Below are positions 51,776-60,644 of a stretch of 64,000 bases of DNA, one piece after another. The stretch spans positions 29,126,940 through 29,190,939 of the forward strand of contig OX453274.1 in the NCBI GenBank assembly GCA_949710005.1, in the 5' to 3' direction. The DNA comes from Ricordea florida (Eukaryota; Cnidaria; Anthozoa; Corallimorpharia; Ricordeidae). A program made the translations under genes and the position numbers. The notes under the pieces were generated by a model, which searched no databases, was not told the DNA's origin, and worked only from the letters and a program-made list of their open reading frames with translations. The stretch's first letter is position 1. Each line of letters starts with the position of its first letter.

Positions 51776-53386
51776 ATGGGATTATACAATGATTTCAGAA
51801 AAAGGTACCCAAATGCTGATCTAAGTCAATTTGAATTTGTATCTGATCAGTATGGTGGTTACATTAAATGGAAAGCAAATGGTATAACGGTAATGTCAAA
51901 TGATGATCCTACTGGAAAAACATGGACTGATGACCTATCACCTCGTTTGAAAAAAATTTTATGGGAAGATTTAGGACTGAGCGAAGCGAAGAACTTGAGT
52001 TCTTTTCCAAAAAGTTTATCCATAACCAACCAATCTTATCCAATACCTGCTATTAAATTTGATGACTTTACAACTGATATAACAAAAATGCTAACCTATC
52101 TGGATATATACGTGTCAAATACTAAAAAATTTACAGCAAAGATGCGTGATGTTTTTACCAATCAAGTTGTTACTTTCAAGTTTGGAAAGCAAAGTAAAAA
52201 ATGGTTGAACAACCCTGATATGAATTATTGGCCACAACAACTTAACTTTGCAGTTTGGTGTGCAACATCTGGTTGTGGTATAAGTCCTTTTGAAAGTATA
52301 AATTATCCTAAAGTAGTAAATAGCTTCATTAAGTTTCATATATATTTCACAATAAGGCGGATATTATATGAATTAAGCCTTCCCTTACCTGATGAGCAAC
52401 CTTTTGTGATAAATAATAATCCATATCGTAAAGTTGCATATCAACGATTGTGTGATGAATTTGGGGTTAATAATAATTCCGATTTTAGATGGAAAGGTGG
52501 AAGAAATGGAGGATTGGGTGATATATTCCTTGATTATGGTTCTGGATATCATGGAAAAGGTGGTGGATATCAAAATGTACATATTGTAAGGAATTATGAT
52601 GTTGAAGCAGATCAATGGCCCGGCGAGGGTGGTAAATTCGCTGATGAAGGAGGTAAGAAAGAAAAGGGTAATCTCATTTCATTTATCCGTAACGATGACT
52701 TTGCCGATTTCAAATATGCTTGGTTTATCCCAACAAGTGGACATGGACTCACTAAAGCTGGACTTGGTAGATTGAATCGATCTGCTGAAGCTTTTGTTTA
52801 CTGTATATTGGGAGCACAAGTTAACACAAGAAATTCAATTTATGGTAATGGTGGTGGAGCGATTGAGACACAACAAGAATTCTTAGCTTTATTTGAAAGT
52901 AGTGTGATCGAGAATGACATTTCTAGTTCTATCCAAAGGTATCAATTAGCTGTACAAGAAGCGAAATTACGGCTTGATTTAGCTATTGCTCCTGGTGTAT
53001 GGTTAATGCCAAGTAATATGATAATCAATACTGAAAGCGTGACTGGTTTTAACAACAAACTTATGAAAGCGAGTAATGATATGAATTTTGGTGTGAATAA
53101 TTCCATAAACACTGAAGCAAAACAAGTTGGAATAATTCATAACTTAGGATCTTCAAAGTTAAAGTTACCTCATATTCGCATGGAAGACAAGGCCAGCTTC
53201 GTTGATAAAACTGAAACGAAGAAAAACCCGAAGGAACCAAAACCCTCAACGCAAACATACCAAATGAAACAGGAAATCCGTAGGACCAGCTCCGCTGAAA
53301 ATAATATTGACTCAACGCAACATGAAAAGAATATATTAGCATTTATAATTATCTCTGGCGGATTAGCGTGGTATCTATTTCGGTAG
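51776..53386 (+). CDS. Large Polinton structural-type protein with C-terminal anchor
   Basis: This is a 536-residue protein. The central part (WPQQLNFAVWCATSGCGISP, FIKFHIYFTIRRILYELSLP, NNPYRKVAYQRLCDEFGVNN, FIPTSGHGLTKAGLGRLNRS, AEAFVYCILGAQ) resembles a protein conserved among cnidarian Polintons whose role I cannot name. It ends in a Lys/Pro/Gln-rich linker and one transmembrane helix (ILAFIIISGGLAWYLF). A membrane anchor is unusual for a capsid shell protein, so a vertex or entry role is possible. The start follows GATTTAAAAGCATCTC by about 25 nt. Confidence 0.7.
   Translation: MGLYNDFRKRYPNADLSQFEFVSDQYGGYIKWKANGITVMSNDDPTGKTWTDDLSPRLKKILWEDLGLSEAKNLSSFPKSLSITNQSYPIPAIKFDDFTTDITKMLTYLDIYVSNTKKFTAKMRDVFTNQVVTFKFGKQSKKWLNNPDMNYWPQQLNFAVWCATSGCGISPFESINYPKVVNSFIKFHIYFTIRRILYELSLPLPDEQPFVINNNPYRKVAYQRLCDEFGVNNNSDFRWKGGRNGGLGDIFLDYGSGYHGKGGGYQNVHIVRNYDVEADQWPGEGGKFADEGGKKEKGNLISFIRNDDFADFKYAWFIPTSGHGLTKAGLGRLNRSAEAFVYCILGAQVNTRNSIYGNGGGAIETQQEFLALFESSVIENDISSSIQRYQLAVQEAKLRLDLAIAPGVWLMPSNMIINTESVTGFNNKLMKASNDMNFGVNNSINTEAKQVGIIHNLGSSKLKLPHIRMEDKASFVDKTETKKNPKEPKPSTQTYQMKQEIRRTSSAENNIDSTQHEKNILAFIIISGGLAWYLFR
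53188..53285 (+). repeat. Two single GC triloop hairpins near the gene's 3' end
   Basis: CAGC-TTC-GTTG (one G-T pair, about 53194) and CAGC-TCC-GCTG (about 53275) both have three-base loops and sit in frame in the linker before the transmembrane helix. Confidence 0.55.
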
Positions 53387-53481
53387 ATGACTGGATTTTT
53401 CAGCTTACGCGTAAGTCGTTTTTTATCACAGGCGGTGATTATAGAAAATTTAAAAAGATGAATATGGAGTAATCAAACAAA

Positions 53482-54117
53482 ATGTTAAGCATAACAATGT
53501 ATGAGTCAGAAACTAGGATTTATTTAGATCCTCCGCTGAAAAATCTTCGAGAGATACAACTCCTGGATTGTAATATAAAAACCAAAAGATTGATTAATTT
53601 CAAGTATGAAGAGATATTATACAATGAAAAGAATCAAGCCCTCATAATAATACAACCTGGTACATATTCTTTGCGTGATATTCAATCGATCTTTCTAAAA
53701 GATACTGATAGGGAAAAGATAACAATAATTGAGACTGATACTGTTGACTATCTATATTCAAATAAGAACTTCAACATTAAACTTACTAGAGGGTTGTCGA
53801 TTGGTTTAGGTTTGCCTGAAATTATAAATCCTGGTAAATTATACCCCATAAATATACAGATTAAGGAACCGCTGAGACTTATGTGTAGTATATTGGATAA
53901 TAAGTCTTCATATATGAATAAAACCAAATATGGAGAACTTGTGAAACTCTCACCATCAACCCTACTTGCAAACATACCCTCAAAGGATTATCCAACAATT
54001 CCAGTTCGAAAATATGATAGCGTTATAAACCACTTTGATTTAAACATCTTAGACAATGAATGGAAAAAACTTGATCTTAAGGGTTCTCCCATAACTTTTA
54101 GTTTAAGATTTAGATAA
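53482..54117 (+). CDS. Candidate minor capsid / penton protein
   Basis: This is a 211-residue, beta-rich protein with GTYSLRDIQSIF, a LGLPEIINPGKLYPINI segment and the ending LDLKGSPITFSLRFR. The layout (GTY..dIn.., LGF/LGLP.., then a final D..G..idl.G..i.f.L.f) is that of the small jelly-roll vertex protein of Polintons. This assignment rests on recalled family features. It is the last plus-strand gene, after the anchored protein. Confidence 0.55.
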   Translation: MLSITMYESETRIYLDPPLKNLREIQLLDCNIKTKRLINFKYEEILYNEKNQALIIIQPGTYSLRDIQSIFLKDTDREKITIIETDTVDYLYSNKNFNIKLTRGLSIGLGLPEIINPGKLYPINIQIKEPLRLMCSILDNKSSYMNKTKYGELVKLSPSTLLANIPSKDYPTIPVRKYDSVINHFDLNILDNEWKKLDLKGSPITFSLRFR

Positions 54118-54155
54118 ATTTTTATGTTATGTAACACATATAAGCGTTATATAAC

Positions 54156-54818
54156 TTAATTTTTTCCCCAACGTTCTTTCAAATCCCTTGACTCCTCAAA
54201 ATCAATACACCAATCTAAAACTCTATCTGTATCCCATGCTACTTTCATTAAATCATTATAAAAGTCTTTGTAAAATTTATTTTTATGTTTTAACTTATCT
54301 TCATTTCTACACATAACAACATTTAATGATTTAACAATAAAATTGTTATCAAAATTATTAATATTACATTCCTTATCATAATAACCAAAATCTCTAACAT
54401 AATATTCATCATAACATCTATCATAATATTTCAAAATATCAAATCCCCCATTATAATAATCACACATTCTATTTTCATTAATAGATTCTTTTATCCATTC
54501 TTTATACTCTTCATTAGCACTATTTAATAAATCTTTTACAAATTTATTAACACATATACCATTAACGCCAAAATTTATATCAAAGTAATAACTAATACTA
54601 TAATTATTATCATTATCATTATCTTTATCAACATAAATAATTTCAAAATAAATATAGCTATTTTTTTTATCAATAAAACCACGATTTTTTGATATTTTTT
54701 TTAACAAATCTTCTCTTATTGTCTCTATAAAATCACAAAAACTCAGTTCTTTTCTATTATAATATTTAATATTAATAGTTTTTTTTCCGCTATTTAAATT
54801 TTTCACTAGTCTTTCCAT
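54156..54818 (-). CDS. Unknown Polinton protein, Asp/Asn/Tyr-rich
   Basis: This is a 220-residue acidic protein with a DNDNDNN run and the C-terminal motif MKVAWDTDRVLDWCIDFEES. AWxPxRVxDWC-type motifs occur in some proteins of giant viruses and algae (recollection). It is convergent with the penton candidate and preceded by TTTAAAGATTT (54841-54852, minus strand), so it has its own box. Function unknown. Confidence 0.6.
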   Translation of the reverse strand: MERLVKNLNSGKKTINIKYYNRKELSFCDFIETIREDLLKKISKNRGFIDKKNSYIYFEIIYVDKDNDNDNNYSISYYFDINFGVNGICVNKFVKDLLNSANEEYKEWIKESINENRMCDYYNGGFDILKYYDRCYDEYYVRDFGYYDKECNINNFDNNFIVKSLNVVMCRNEDKLKHKNKFYKDFYNDLMKVAWDTDRVLDWCIDFEESRDLKERWGKN

Positions 54819-54840
54819 CTTTTTTTTTTTATTTTATTTA

Positions 54841-54852
54841 AAATCTTTAAAT
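54841..54852 (-). promoter_or_regulatory. Promoter-like box before 54818 gene
   Basis: The minus strand reads ATTTAAAGATTT, 23 nt before the ATG. Confidence 0.6.
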
Positions 54853-54888
54853 TATAATTCATTTTTTTAAAGTTAATAAATATTAAAT

Positions 54889-55683
54889 CTATCTTACTAT
54901 ATTTTCCAGCGTTTCCAGAAATTCAATATACTTTTGTAATTGTTCTTTAAATTCTTTTCTTGATATAATTTCTTCTGTTTCTGAATATCTAAATTGCATT
55001 TCTGTTGATCCAAATTGCATTCCTAAATGATTCAAAAATTCATCGTTATCGATTAAACTAGAAATAAGATCTTTTTTTCTCAAAGAAGAATTTTTAATTT
55101 TGTATGCTTCTGTATAACTCACTAAATCTTCGATTTTTGAAGACCATAAATTATTTATTATCCCCTTCATATTTATTTTTATTATTTTGTCCATATTTAA
55201 TTTTTTTTTATAACTATTTTCTTTAAAATTAATTTTTTTTATTATTATTTTTCGACATTCTCTACAATGTGCTTTCTGTTTTTTATGTTCACATATTTGT
55301 GATCCTCCACATTCTTTACAATGTGTTCTCTGTCTATCGTGTTCACATATTTGTGATCCTCCACATTCTTTACAATGTGTTTTTTGTATGTTGTGTTTAC
55401 AAAATTTTGATCCTTTACATTCTTTACAACAATATTTAATTTTATTGTGTATACATAATTGCGACCCGCAACACTCTTTACAAAAATATTTACACTTTTT
55501 ATGAATACAAAAATATTTATTATTGATAGCATCTTTTTTAATTTCATTAATAATTTCCTCCTCTGAAAATTTTTTAATACTTTGAATTAAATTTTCTTTA
55601 TTCATTTTTGTTCTTCCTTTTATTTTCAACTCTTTTGCAATATTTTTTAATTGGTGAAAATTTAAATCTTTTAATTGTTCCAT
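54889..55683 (-). CDS. SAP-like plus Cys/His-repeat protein starting in the TIR
   Basis: From the first ATG it is 264 residues. The N-terminus LKDLNFHQLKNIAKELKIKG with KMNKENLIQSI resembles a SAP/Rho-N DNA-binding motif. A Cys/His array follows with about six units of the form C-x2-C-x4-S-x-x-C-x-H (for example THCKECGGSQICEHDRQRTH), likely zinc-binding. The last third is helical. The first six codons are shared with PolB because both lie in the TIRs. A DNA-binding or regulatory role is inference. Confidence 0.65.
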   Translation of the reverse strand: MEQLKDLNFHQLKNIAKELKIKGRTKMNKENLIQSIKKFSEEEIINEIKKDAINNKYFCIHKKCKYFCKECCGSQLCIHNKIKYCCKECKGSKFCKHNIQKTHCKECGGSQICEHDRQRTHCKECGGSQICEHKKQKAHCRECRKIIIKKINFKENSYKKKLNMDKIIKINMKGIINNLWSSKIEDLVSYTEAYKIKNSSLRKKDLISSLIDNDEFLNHLGMQFGSTEMQFRYSETEEIISRKEFKEQLQKYIEFLETLENIVR

Positions 55684-55885
55684 ATTTAATAATTTTTTCA
55701 AATCTTTAAACCTTAATTAATTTTTTTTTTTGTAATCCATACATAAATTTTTGATAAAATTGTTGGTAAAATTTCTGGTAAATTTAAGAAAAAAAAATTG
55801 AAGAAAAAAAAACCCAAATTTTAATAAAAAATTGAAGAAAAAATAAAAAAATAAAACCCACCTATAATTACTGTATTATAGTAGT
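55666..55885 (-). repeat. Polinton right terminal inverted repeat
   Basis: This is the mirror copy of the left repeat. On the minus strand it carries the same promoter-like box and encodes the same first codons for the terminal Cys-rich protein, then diverges right after the sixth codon. Confidence 0.93.
55699..55712 (-). promoter_or_regulatory. Promoter-like box (inside right TIR)
   Basis: This is the mirror copy of 40042-40055, upstream of the Cys/His-repeat gene. Confidence 0.6.
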
Positions 55886-56471
55886 ACATTTTTCACGAGA
55901 ATGAAAAAATAATTATTAATTATTCTTTTCTTAATTACATTGTAAGTTTAAAAAATTACTGCCTTCATTTATTCACTACAATCAGCTGTAGTTACTTAAC
56001 AAAAGAAATAAATAACCGTAAAAGTGTGAACTATAAGTAGACCTGGTCCAACGCAACACGTGAATGACTAACATACATTTGAGACATTTTACAATTTAGA
56101 AGAACATTTTTTTACGAAAACAACGGCGTTGAAACCAAAGTTCTCAATCGACACACTAAATGACAACGTCGACAACGCGAAAAGCTGCCAGTGAAAGCGC
56201 TACATTCTGCAATTTGCCGCCAAGAGAAAATTCCCGCGGGAGTATTTCTTGGCCGTCGACAGAAGAGATGTTTATATGATTAAAGGACATAAAAATTTGA
56301 AATCTTTCATCAGTTTGCTTCTCATTCAAAAGTAGTGCATTCAGAAGATCATTTTTCTGAAGAAGGTTTGTTTAGAAGTCGGTTTTCCAAGTCAAGTGTC
56401 AAGTTTAAGGGAAAGTGGAAAGTGCGAGTGCTGAGTCACGCATCAGTGAGCAAATATTATGCAGACAAAAC

Positions 56472-56816
56472 TTATGCAAATTTGTGGTCCATAGCACGGA
56501 GTCTTTCCACTTCTCGGCTTTCTTCGCTACAATTTTGTCTGTTTTCCACACCACGGAGTCTTTCCGCTTCTCGGCTTTCTTCGCTACAATTTTGTCTGTT
56601 TTCCACACCACGGAGTCTTTCCGCTTCTCGGCATTCTTCGCTACAATTTTGTCTGTTTTCCACAGCACGGAATCTTTCCGCTTCTCGGCGTTCTTCGTTA
56701 ACATTTTGTCTATTTTCTCGAGCCCGGACTCTTTTTGGTTGTCGGCGTTCTTCGCTATAATTTCGTCTCCTTTCTCTTTCCCGAGCGCGCCTTCTTTGGC
56801 GATCTACTTCGCTCAT
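56472..56816 (-). CDS. Arg/Glu-rich 19-residue repeat ORF
   Basis: This 114-residue frame starts MSEVDRQRRRARERERRRNY. It consists of about six 19-residue repeats of the type ENRQNCSEESREAERLRGV (57-bp DNA repeat). Such basic, charged repeats occur at the start of Helitron-type and other transposon proteins in cnidarians (inference). It could be a first exon or a fossil; no continuation is found. Confidence 0.45.
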   Translation of the reverse strand: MSEVDRQRRRARERERRRNYSEERRQPKRVRARENRQNVNEERREAERFRAVENRQNCSEECREAERLRGVENRQNCSEESREAERLRGVENRQNCSEESREVERLRAMDHKFA

Positions 56817-57254
56817 TCTTCCTCAGTTAATTCTTGCTCTCTTTCCCGTTGCTCTTCACCTGAACCCTGTGTTCTGCAAATTATATTTTCTCTGCTATTG
56901 TTTGTTGACATAGCAATAGAAATTGTTTCGTTTATCCTTTAGTAAAACTTTAACAGTGTAGAGTAGTAATATTGTGTCTCAAAAAGACAATGAACTGAAA
57001 ATTTCTTTTTCAGTCGTCAACGCAATTTCCCGCCAAAAATATGCGGGTTTCCAGAACAGCTTCCAAATAAATCACGTCACCTCGATGAGTTGACACATGA
57101 GCCAACAATATGGTCATGTGATGCTGGTCAGTGGCTATCCCGTTTTGACAGCTGTCAATTGACCATATTGTGAATGTCCAATATAAAAGATGTGGATTTG
57201 CCAAGACACGCCTGAGATACCCCTCCCTTCCTTTTGATAGTCTACCCTACCCTA

Positions 57255-57312
57255 CCCGTACAATCTGTAGACGCGTACGTACGTACGTACGGACGTACGG
57301 ACGTACGCTCGG
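57255..57312. repeat. ACGT-rich microsatellite
   Basis: A run of GTACGTACGTACGGACGTAC-like units. Confidence 0.8.
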
Positions 57313-57493
57313 TCAGTCACGTGACAACCAAAGGAAAAGAGGTTGACCATATTCCATGAGTATGGGCTCTGCTCCACGCGCGCTTCGCGCGCGGGAGCCC
57401 CGCTAAAAATAGGACTGGAATTTTTTCTGGACTGGACTCTGGACTATTTTTTAAATATATTTTCCCACTCACGTGTTTTAAGCCTTGTTCAGT

Positions 57494-57651
57494 TAGGGAC
57501 GGACCATTAGAAAAGTGATGGGGGGGGGTGGGGGGGTGGGGATAAAACCAAAAAAAAATTCATGCAAAAGCAGTGAGCGAAAAAAAAAATTCTTGCAAGC
57601 TGAAAATTCCCCACCCCCACCCCTATCACTTTTCTAATGGTCTGTCCCTTA
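57494..57651. mobile_element. Poly-G MITE family M7 (copy 1)
   Basis: The inverted ends AGGGACGGACCATTAGAAAA / CTAATGGTCTGTCCCT enclose a G-run, A-runs with ATTCATGCAAAAGCAGTGAG, and CCCCACCCCCACC. The copy at 63318-63597 matches. Confidence 0.8.
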
Positions 57652-57840
57652 CGTTATAGCTTTGCTCTAACGAGTATATCTTTTAGGGAACGCCCTTTCT
57701 TGTATGATATTAGTGGCGGTTCCCTAAAAATCTCTCTGAGCTTTGGTTTTTTTTATCTATTAAATCTTCAGTTTATTTCCTATTTGGAATAGCTTTCGCT
57801 AATACAAGAGGTGGAACTCAATAAATAATTACATTACTAA

Positions 57841-58320
57841 GGTTGCGTTCGATTGACCCTATTCCGGAATGGGAATAAACAGAATAAAATAGAATGTCCG
57901 TTCGATTGAGTCACTATTCCGATTCCGGAATACGCAGAATGTATTCCAAGCATTCTGCTCCAGGTAGCAGAATGTTTGGAATAATCCGGAATAATGACGT
58001 CACGTCCTCTTCACTTCGCAACATCTGCACAACAACTGAACAAAAATGGCGGCTGCAAGCGGTACAGAAGCTAGTCAACAAAAAATTCTACCACAGCTGC
58101 CAAAATACAGCAAACAACAACATCTAATGTTTCGGCCATGTTTGTTGCAAATTCTGCAGCAATTTGTATTTTCCTACGGATAGCCGCTGTCTCATCGTTA
58201 TATCGCGGGCCATTATTCAAGAAACGGAATAATCGTTTTATTGACGTGCGGACGGAATGGCTATTCTGGAATAATCCGGAATGAATTCTTATTCCGGAAT
58301 AGGGTCAATCGAACGCAACC
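57841..58320. mobile_element. Harbinger-like MITE (480 bp)
   Basis: The inverted ends GGTTGCGTTCGATTGACCCT and complement continue through ATTCCGGAAT. The 3-bp TAA on both sides fits PIF/Harbinger. The interior has repeated GATTCCGGAATA-type palindromes and no transposase. Confidence 0.8.
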
Positions 58321-58365
58321 TAAGTAATAAATAAGAAATACAGATAATAGTAGATAAAGCAATTA

Positions 58366-60640
58366 TCAGTTATTGAATGAATCAATTAGTAAATAATAAC
58401 AAATAATAGTAATAACAAATAATAATAATAATAACAAACAATAGTAATAAATAAGTAAATAGATAAATAAAATAAAATGGGGGCTCTGCAGCCTACGAAG
58501 GTAGCTGGGTGCCTTCAAAGATCTTAGGCTGAGCGGCAGACCTAAACGACGGCACATTATTGGATGAGATTACATTTTCAGGTAACTGATTCCAAATCCT
58601 AACAGCCCGAGGGAAAAATAAATGATTAAATGAGAAAATATTAGCTTGTGGCTGACTGTAAAGACAGGAGTTATGTCTAGAAGGCCTGAAGGAACGCTTA
58701 ACTGTATCAGGAAAAGACAAATTTACCAAGTTATTATGGAGCTTAATGAAAGGTGTTACTTGGCTAGTCAAGTGTCTCTGTTCAAGACTGTCCCAATTGA
58801 GATTTTTGACTAGCACAGATGTTCTTGAGTACGGATTGTAATTGTTGGTGACAAATCTGGCAGCATTCTTTTGGACCTGTTCAATTCGGTTGACATCAGT
58901 ATTAGTAAATGGGTTCCACGCTGGAGCAGCATACTCTAAGATTGGTCGAACAAGGGTTAGGTATGCTCTTTCTTTAACTACTTGGCTGCATGGCTTTAGA
59001 GTTCTTCTAATCAGCACTTTTTTTCCATATTTGGAAGTATGTGGTCCCCAACGCAACTTAGAGCAGCGACACACACCAAGATAGTCTTCAGTTCAGGTAC
59101 TTTATCAAGAACGTGACTGTTTATGGAGTAGGAGAAATCAGATGGTTTCCGTTTATTTGTCATGGATAACAAGTGGCATTTTGTTACACTAAAGTCAATT
59201 TGCCAGTCCTTGGCCCAACTGGACGACTTGGATAGATCATTCTGCAAGATTTAGTGATGGGAGTAGTTGTTTATCGTACGGTAGACAACAGTGTTATTTG
59301 CGAATAGGCGTATTTGCGAGTTGGTTTGTGAGGTGATGTCGTTGATAAACAATAGAAACAATGCTGGACCTAAAACTTGACTGATGTGACTAGGATACTG
59401 TAAGAATAACAGCCGTTAACTGATACAAATTGTGATCTATTAGATAAGAAGCCTGTGATCCAACTATAGGTCTTACCACAAATACCATAGCTTTAGAGTT
59501 TGTATAGGAGCTTAGTGTGGGACACTTTGTCAAAGGTTTTAGAGACGTCTAACAGAATCGCGTCAACTTGGCCATGACAGTTAAGAGCAGTAGTCCAATC
59601 ATGCATTGTTATGATCAGTTGAGACTCACAGGAGAAGCCAGCACGGAAGCAATGTTGGAGATCAGAAAGGATGTTGTTTTCTTCACTGAAGGTGTTTAGA
59701 TGACTCAAAATCACGTGCTCCGTAACGTAAAGCAAATACAAGTCAGTGATATCGGCCGATAGCTCTCAGGATATTGTCCTTTCGTGATACCTTATGAACG
59801 GTGACCACCATAACATTTAACCAGTCCTTAGGCAGTGTACTTGAATTATAGCTTTGTTGGAAAACGAAAGTTAGCATAGGAGAAGTCACAGATGAAAATT
59901 CAGGTAATATTCTTGGAGACAAGCCATCAGGCCCTGGAGACTTAGATGGATTAAGCAGCTGGAGTTGTTTGCGAATACCAGGCTCAGTAAAAAATAATGT
60001 CATTGATAGGTGATGTAAAAGACGGTTGTAGGACTGGTACTTGATCATTATCTTTAGTGAGTACACTCTGAAATTGCTTGTTAAGGGCCTTAGCCTTGTT
60101 TGCATCACTAACGAAGATTGAGTCGTGAAAGCCCCCGACAGGAATCGAACCCATGACCTCCCGAACATCGGGCGGGCGCTCTATCCACTGAGCTACGAGA
60201 ACTCATGGAGAGCAAGGTCATTTAACTGAGTTCATATATGACAGGTGTCCTGCATACTGCTAAGATCAACGCTATCGAAGTCATCGTGAGTTGTGATAAG
60301 TTTATAAAGATGGTTAATTGAAGATTGAGTCGTTTACACGTAGTGTGGAGATGCCAAATTTTTCACACCATGAAGGCTTAACGTAACTCAAAACATTTTT
60401 GGGATTAGATTGAAGGCTATCATCAATAACATTATTCAGGTAGCTGTTGTGTGCTTCCTTGAGAGATTTAACAACTTTTGTTTCTTTGTTTTCGGTAACT
60501 GGTCCAAACAGTTGAATGTTTGTCGTTACTGCGTTTAGCTTTGGAGAGAGGGCGGTCCCTCTTTCTCATTTGACGCTTGATATCACGTGACACCCAAGGA
60601 AGGGACAGGCTAGATTTGGACATTTTTACAGGTACATTAA
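58366..60640 (-). mobile_element. Degenerate LINE (jockey/CR1-like RT)
   Basis: Minus-strand fragments in several frames give a non-LTR reverse transcriptase in order: a nuclease-to-RT linker (SYLNNVIDDSLQSNPKNVLS, ANKAKALNKQFQSV); RT with SKSPGPDGLSPRILPE, LPKDWLNVMVVTVHK, QHCFRAGFSCESQLI and VDAILLDVSKTFDKVSHTKL; and the 3' region LVRPILEYAAPAWNPFTNTD, IEQVQKNAARFV, FFPRAVRIWNQLPENV. It ends in an AAT-rich microsatellite (58366-58475). Frameshifts and stops make it inactive, and a SINE interrupts it. Confidence 0.85.
60127..60319 (-). mobile_element. tRNA-derived SINE inserted in the LINE
   Basis: On the minus strand it has TAGCTCAGTGGATAGAGC and GGGTTCGATTCC. The 14-bp duplication GAAGATTGAGTCGT lies on both sides (60113-60126, 60320-60333). 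Skipping the insert restores continuous LINE coding (…RVNDSIF | VSDANKAK…). Confidence 0.88.
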
Positions 60641-60644
60641 TTTC

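Larger units (their letters stand above)
39868..55885. mobile_element. Complete Polinton/Maverick (16 kb)
   Basis: This is a self-synthesising virus-like DNA transposon. Its ends are 220-bp inverted repeats. The direct repeat ACATT borders both (39863-39867 and 55886-55890; 6 bp if one mismatch is allowed, and Polinton duplications are normally 6 bp). It encodes protein-primed PolB, a retroviral-type integrase, a double-jelly-roll capsid protein, an A32/FtsK-like ATPase and a minor-capsid candidate, the core Polinton set. The gene module is intronless and about 70% AT by eye, unlike its surroundings. I found no adenain-type protease. PolB and the capsid gene each have one in-frame stop. Confidence 0.95.

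Noticed and set aside
60130..60205. Functional tRNA gene on the minus strand
   Set aside because: The anticodon stem does not pair in the standard register, and the sequence is bounded by a retroposition duplication, so it is a SINE.
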